DNA from: Thermococci archaeon
Lineage (GTDB): Archaea > Methanobacteriota_B > Thermococci > Thermococcales > Thermococcaceae
DNA: 8,503 bases
Direction: 5' to 3'
Assembly: GCA_003660485.1 (NCBI GenBank)
Contig: QMUI01000027.1
Location: 1 to 8,503 of the forward strand
The notes under the pieces were generated by a model. The model was not told the DNA's origin and did not search any database. It saw only the letters and a program-made list of their open reading frames with translations. A program made the translations under genes and the position numbers. Below, piece after piece: positions 5,853 to 8,503 of this stretch. Position 1 is the first letter of the stretch. Each line of letters starts with the position of its first letter.

Positions 5853-6446
5853 TCATGTTACCTTTGCCTTCATAAACTTCAATCCCCAAACCATCAGCGC
5901 GCCTTGAATCGCCAGAGCGACGAGAAAGCCAATGATATGTGCACCCAGCGACAACGGATGACTGGTGGCAAAGTAGTAAACTGTGTAAGCGCCAACGGGT
6001 ATGTTGAGCAACGCACTCGCCACGAGGCCCGGGTTGTAGCCATGCTTGAAGAACATGCCCACATGCGAGAGGGCATTCAGGATCGAGAAATAGGCCGTCC
6101 ATATTCCGATTGAAATATCAACGAGACTTGCGAGGACAGCCGAAAGCGGGAATCCAATGAAGATTATTGGAACGTTAATCCAAAGGGCGTGTGTTTTTGT
6201 AAGTGGCCAGTCCCCCTGCTTTGAGCCCAGAACCTTTTTGTTGAAGAACTCCACGAAGCCACCAGGGTAAATGTACTCCTCGAACTGGTGCACCCAGTAG
6301 ACCGGTGTCTGCAGCCAGATTAGGAAGAGGGGGAAGTTCTCCTTGAAGACGAACAAAACCAGCAGAACAGTTACATACACGGCAAGAAAGGGCGTTGAAA
6401 CTGGCCAGTACTCTTCAAGCCACGATATTATCGAACATTTTTTCAT
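5853..6446 (-). CDS. HXXEE-domain integral membrane protein
   Basis: A 197-aa polytopic membrane protein. The family-defining motif is clear: WVHQFEEYIYPGGF, with His53 and Glu56-Glu57. A later conserved-looking block is NALSHVGMFF, then HGYNPGLVASALLNIPVG (residues 124-152). About five or six hydrophobic segments are visible (around 18-34, 40-52, 88-105, 110-128, 140-160, 168-188). The HXXEE family has no established biochemical role to my knowledge; the His/Glu motif could bind a metal or act catalytically, which is inference. ATG 6446 or GTG 6455 (with AGGTGG just upstream) are the likely starts. The ATG at 6503 lies inside the predicted promoter. It is transcribed alone and its 3' end abuts hairpin repeat copy A. 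Confidence 0.82.
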   Translation of the reverse strand: MKKCSIISWLEEYWPVSTPFLAVYVTVLLVLFVFKENFPLFLIWLQTPVYWVHQFEEYIYPGGFVEFFNKKVLGSKQGDWPLTKTHALWINVPIIFIGFPLSAVLASLVDISIGIWTAYFSILNALSHVGMFFKHGYNPGLVASALLNIPVGAYTVYYFATSHPLSLGAHIIGFLVALAIQGALMVWGLKFMKAKVT

Positions 6447-6502
6447 GAACTTCACGACAACCACCTGCTTGAGCAATGTTATTCGTAGAGCGTGACCTCC
6501 CA

Positions 6503-6512
6503 TTTTTATTAG
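6503..6512 (-). promoter_or_regulatory. TATA-like box of the HXXEE gene
   Basis: The minus strand reads CTAATAAAAA here. A transcript start about 25 bases downstream falls near 6481, leaving a leader of roughly 26-35 bases before GTG 6455 or ATG 6446 and a usable AGGTGG ribosome binding site. This is the reason for rejecting ATG 6503 as the gene start. A stronger-looking TTTTTATATAG exists at 6606-6616 but would give a leader well over 100 bases. Confidence 0.4.
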
Positions 6513-6555
6513 GAGGGCTTTCAGGGAAATGGCAACCTCACACCCTCAAACACGC

Positions 6556-6741
6556 TTAAACATCATATTCCAGGATCACTACACCACCAAAACTACCTCA
6601 CAGAGCTATATAAAAATTACGGGAACCAAAAGATGCCAAATGCTCCGATTTATCCCAATCAAGAAATTTCCCAGAAGGATAACATTGAGAGATAACACCA
6701 AACCCTAAATCTACCCACCACCAATTGTCACCACCTTTGTG
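6556..6741 (-). pseudogene. C-terminal part of an interrupted exported-protein gene
   Basis: One minus-strand frame reads HKGGDNWWWVDLGFGVISQC, then YPSGKFLDWDKSEHLASFGS and RNFYIAL, meets TGA at 6600-6598, and continues GSFGGVVILEYDV to TAA 6558-6556. Replacing TGA by TGG (Trp) gives a natural ending ALWGSFGGVV. The sequence is rich in aromatic, Gly and Ser residues, like secreted beta-rich proteins. I interpret it as the C-terminal third of the gene whose N-terminal part lies at 6898-7231, separated by the 6741-6900 element. The frames differ by one modulo three, which fits an insert of 154 or 157 bases. I do not recognise the family. Confidence 0.5.
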
Positions 6742-6778
6742 GGCTGGGAGCCTCACCCTTTAGGGGGGAGGAAAGCCC
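6741..6778 (+). repeat. Hairpin repeat copy B, IS200/IS605 end-like
   Basis: The plus strand shows GGGCT (6741-6745) pairing with AGCCC (6774-6778) around an inner stem of CCTC, CCC, loop TTTA, GGG and GAGG. It shares GCCTCACCCTTTAGGG exactly with copy A at 5835-5850 in inverted orientation. It is followed by TATATTCAATTTTTATTCC, whose T-run could end a short transcript. Confidence 0.55.
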
Positions 6779-6797
6779 GCTATATTCAATTTTTATT

Positions 6798-6900
6798 CCT
6801 CCTGAGGGCCTCTAACCGTGCCCGATGACGCCAACCTGCCCGGTGAACCACGGGCGACCGTGCGGAGCTACGGGAACCCCCGTTCAGGGGAGGAGGTCAG
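6798..6900 (+). ncRNA. GC-rich structured RNA candidate (omega-RNA-like or Hgc-type)
   Basis: This stretch is far richer in G and C than its AT-rich surroundings, a classical sign of structured RNA in AT-rich hyperthermophiles. Several pairings are visible: GCCCG (6835-6842 region) with CGGGC (6851-6855), CCGT (6858-6861) with ACGG (6870-6873), and CCCC with GGGG at 6877-6890. CCTCCTGA (6798-6805) can pair imperfectly with TCAGGGGAGGAGG at the 3' end. Two GC-rich explanations are possible: the 3' part of an IS605-type tnpB with its omega RNA, or a stand-alone ncRNA such as the Hgc RNAs found in Pyrococcus by GC content. I cannot separate them from sequence alone. Confidence 0.4.
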
Positions 6901-7231
6901 TGAAAATCTCTATAGTCGCATAAGCATCTCCTGTTCCACCAATGTCAAACTTTTCTCCAACACTTGCATATGTTATTGCATACCTATATCCTATTGCCTC
7001 AATCCAGGTGAAAACTTTTTGAGAACTACCTAAATATGCCTCGTTTCTATTTGTATGAAATAAACCATTATGATTTAACTCTCGACTCACCATATTCTGC
7101 TCTATTCCAAGATATACAACAGTTCCTCCACCGCTCCCTGGGTCAAGATAAGTTGGAGACATCTCATTTGTTGCACTTACGACCCCTTTAACTGTTCCTA
7201 AAACTAATAATCCCAGTGTTATATCTTCTTT
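6898..7231 (-). pseudogene. N-terminal part of an interrupted exported-protein gene
   Basis: The minus-strand frame after TAG 7234-7232 reads KEDITLGLLVLGTVKGVVSA, a signal-peptide-like hydrophobic segment. It then reads TNEMSPTYLDPGSGGGTVVY and on to FDIGGTGDAYATIEIFTD near 6898. Beyond that the frame runs into the GC-rich element and stops at TGA 6886-6884. No ATG, GTG or TTG precedes the signal segment after the TAG, so the start is lost or unusual; the first in-frame ATG (MSPTYL, at 7162) would omit the signal. The mature part is rich in Gly, Thr and aromatic residues, suggesting an extracellular beta protein. Joined to 6741-6556 it would make roughly 170 aa. Family unknown. Confidence 0.5.
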
Positions 7232-7238
7232 CTAGCTA

Positions 7239-7247
7239 TATATTAAA
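7239..7247 (-). promoter_or_regulatory. TATA-like box of the interrupted exported-protein gene
   Basis: The minus strand reads TTTAATATA within CGCTTTAATATATAGCTAG. It predicts a transcript start near 7218, inside the signal-peptide segment (ACA-CTG-GGA). For a leaderless gene the start codon would be expected about there, where the sequence shows CTG at 7216 instead of ATG. Confidence 0.35.
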
Positions 7248-7337
7248 GCGAAATTATTTATTAAGACTCCTCGGTTTACTTTAAGACTATCCTAAGTAAT
7301 ATCTTACTTATATTCTACACAAAAATCTCTTACAAGC

Positions 7338-7354
7338 CCAAAAATAAAAAGAAG
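7338..7354 (-). terminator. T-run terminator after the TIP49-like gene
   Basis: About 30 bases past the stop codon of the AAA+ ATPase the minus strand reads CTTCTTTTTATTTTTGG, two T-runs of five. This is a typical archaeal terminator and separates the ATPase gene from the interrupted gene downstream. Confidence 0.55.
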
Positions 7355-7384
7355 CAAAGACTAGGATATAGTGTTAGTTGTGCT

Positions 7385-8503
7385 CTAACGTAGCATCCCC
7401 TCAAGCTTCTCCACGAAGGCTATACTCCTCTTGACATCAGCAAAGTACTCCTTGGCCTTCTCAACGTGCTCTCTCTCCACTCTCTTGCCTCCTGCTATGA
7501 TGCTTGCCGGGGCCAGTAGCTGAACTGCGTATCTTAGGCTAGTCTTCTCACCGAGCTCCGCAAGGTACTCTAGGGCTTCCTCGCTAAGCTCTATCCCCTC
7601 CTCCTTGGCCCTTATCTTCACGATTTCCCTTATCTCCTCCCTCTTGTAGGGTTCAGTGTTTATTATTAACAGCCTGTCAAGCATGTCCAGCGGAATTCCG
7701 TGAGGGGCCTCGATATCAGTTCCCCTTATCTTCGTCATTCCCCTGTTGGTTGCTAGGATTAAAATTGGAGCAAGCTCGTTCTCCATTGCTCTAGCCAAGA
7801 ATGAGAATGCTTCGATGTCGAGCATGTGACACTCATCTATGAAGAGCACCCCAGGGACTAAAGTCGCTTTGCCCTCTTCTATCCACTGCTTAACGGTTTG
7901 ATCAACCCTCTCCCTGATCTCATCGTTTATCTCCATTCCTCCACCAAAGAGAAGGCTGAATATACCTCCAGCCCTCGCATTCACGACGTCAAGGTCATGA
8001 AGGGTTACCGTGTACGTGAACTCCTTGACTTTGAGAACTGGACCTGATGGAAGCTCCACCTTCTTCCTGAAGAATAGTCCCTCCTCTTCTTTTGTTGTTC
8101 CAACTCTTGAAACCCTTCCCGTCTCGGCATCTATCTGTATTACATCACCCTCCTCAATTCCAAGCTCGAGCAACTGATAGGCAATTTCCCTGCCAGCTCT
8201 TAGTGTTTTCTCATCGTCCTTTGTCTTTAAAGTTATCTTAACGCTCTCTGGAACCTCTATGTAGGGATTGAAGGGGTGCCTCGTTCTCTTAATCTCTATC
8301 CTCTCGACCATTCCCTCGTAAACCTTCCTCTCCTCACTAATTCTAACACCAATGGCCCTCCTTAGGGCCTGCTTCAGGAATTCAGTCTTCTTGACTTCGG
8401 CAGAATAAATTTCGCTACCACTTATTTGAACGAAGGGAACGTCTTCACCAAGTTCCTTGGCTATACCCATTGCTATCGCAGTCTTACCGCTCCCCGTTGG
8501 TCC
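7385..8503 (-). CDS. TIP49/RuvB-like AAA+ ATPase, 5' end outside window
   Basis: Archaeal member of the TIP49 (RuvBL1/RuvBL2, Pontin/Reptin) family, DNA-related AAA+ ATPases that assemble as hexamers. The visible 372 residues begin at Walker A (GPTGSGKT, residues 1-8), so about 70 N-terminal residues lie beyond the window edge; the in-frame ATG at 8470 is not the start. After Walker A comes the inserted OB-like domain II (about 70-140, including KRTRHPFNPYIEVP), then Walker B FIDECH (Asp223, Glu224), sensor 1 ATNRG, arginine-finger region LDMLDR (Arg277) and sensor 2 SLRYA (Arg324). In archaea the protein was first noted as a TATA-binding-protein interactor; its precise role is unsettled. It ends at TAG 7387-7385, followed by a T-run terminator. 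Confidence 0.93.
   Translation of the reverse strand, partial: GPTGSGKTAIAMGIAKELGEDVPFVQISGSEIYSAEVKKTEFLKQALRRAIGVRISEERKVYEGMVERIEIKRTRHPFNPYIEVPESVKITLKTKDDEKTLRAGREIAYQLLELGIEEGDVIQIDAETGRVSRVGTTKEEEGLFFRKKVELPSGPVLKVKEFTYTVTLHDLDVVNARAGGIFSLLFGGGMEINDEIRERVDQTVKQWIEEGKATLVPGVLFIDECHMLDIEAFSFLARAMENELAPILILATNRGMTKIRGTDIEAPHGIPLDMLDRLLIINTEPYKREEIREIVKIRAKEEGIELSEEALEYLAELGEKTSLRYAVQLLAPASIIAGGKRVEREHVEKAKEYFADVKRSIAFVEKLEGMLR

Larger units (their letters stand above)
6741..6900 (+). mobile_element. Short non-autonomous IS200/IS605-like element or relic
   Basis: A GC-rich insert of about 155 bp separates two halves of a minus-strand gene. It has a hairpin near its left edge (6741-6778) and another at its right edge, ACCCC-CGTTCA-GGGGAGG (6876-6893), followed by AGGTCAG. 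Subterminal hairpins and absence of obvious long target duplication fit IS200/IS605 biology. No full transposase or TnpB is present. The plus frame from 6818 (VPDDANLPGEPRATVRSYGN, then PRSGEEV) uses strongly G/C-ending codons and could be a TnpB C-terminal remnant. The exact ends are uncertain by several bases. Confidence 0.45.

Noticed and set aside
5785..6113. Plus- and minus-strand ORFs overlapping the HXXEE gene
   Set aside because: They are other-frame shadows of the HXXEE coding sequence, with unnatural Cys/Arg/Ser-rich composition.
6633..6695. Plus-strand 20-codon ORF (MPNAPIYPNQEISQKDNIER) about 25 bases downstream of a TATA-like CTATATAAAAA
   Set aside because: It lies antisense to the protein-like C-terminal relic at 6556-6741, has no coding character of its own, and the TATA-like string is explained by the codons for Asn-Phe-Tyr-Ile-Ala.
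6818..7033. Plus-strand 71-aa ORF starting VPDDANLPGEPRATVRSYGN
   Set aside because: Only the first 30 residues, inside the GC-rich element, have coding-like codons. Beyond 6900 the frame is antisense to the exported-protein relic, so the full ORF is not a gene; the start is treated as a possible tnpB remnant.
1..8503. CRISPR array, tRNA or rRNA genes
   Set aside because: No regularly spaced direct repeats were seen on either strand, and no tRNA cloverleaf with T-loop GTTCRA-type motif or rRNA segment is evident; the GTTCAGG at 6882-6888 lacks a matching acceptor and anticodon arm.

Overview
The window looks like part of a hyperthermophilic euryarchaeal chromosome of the order Thermococcales, most likely Pyrococcus. 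The evidence is an archaeal RuvB-like (TIP49-type) AAA+ ATPase, an archaeal lipoprotein sugar-transport operon, archaeal BRE/TATA-like promoters with strong GGAGG Shine-Dalgarno sites, and short T-run terminators. The genus is an inference; no rRNA marker is present.

Layout. At 1-144 is the 3' end of an unidentified plus-strand gene whose frame seems broken. At 193-465 a small, probably leaderless conserved-looking protein is encoded. The stretch 466-1024 carries decayed coding debris on the minus strand, including a clear HicA-toxin relic fused to what may be a PIN-toxin scrap. At 1025-5223 a four-gene minus-strand operon encodes a carbohydrate ABC importer: lipoprotein binding protein, two permeases and a MalK-type ATPase, tightly spaced or overlapping. 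The first permease is split by one extra A in a run of six. The binding protein's motifs resemble the glucose/galactose-binding family known from Thermus rather than maltodextrin-binding proteins, so a monosaccharide substrate is the better guess.

Upstream of the operon (5224-5850) are a 23-codon leader ORF whose stop touches the binding-protein start, a TATA box shared by both strands, a dyad resembling TrmB-family operators, a stub of a divergent gene, and a frameshifted relic containing stacked inverted repeats.

At 5853-6446 lies an HXXEE-family membrane protein. It is bracketed by two inverted copies of a hairpin motif (GCCTCACCCTTTAGGG). The second copy belongs to a GC-rich structured element of about 155 bp (6741-6900) that I interpret as a non-autonomous IS200/IS605-type relic, possibly an omega-RNA-like or other ncRNA locus. 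This element appears to have inserted into, and split, a minus-strand gene for an exported protein: the N-terminal part is at 6898-7231 and the C-terminal part at 6556-6741, with an additional in-frame TGA. The window ends with the TIP49/RuvB-like ATPase (7385-8503), cut at its Walker A motif by the window edge.

The intact functional content is therefore sugar uptake (apart from the permease frame break), one membrane protein, one AAA+ ATPase and one small unknown. The accessory interest lies in the spaces between: toxin relics, an IS-derived structured RNA-like insert, and a complex control region in front of the transporter.
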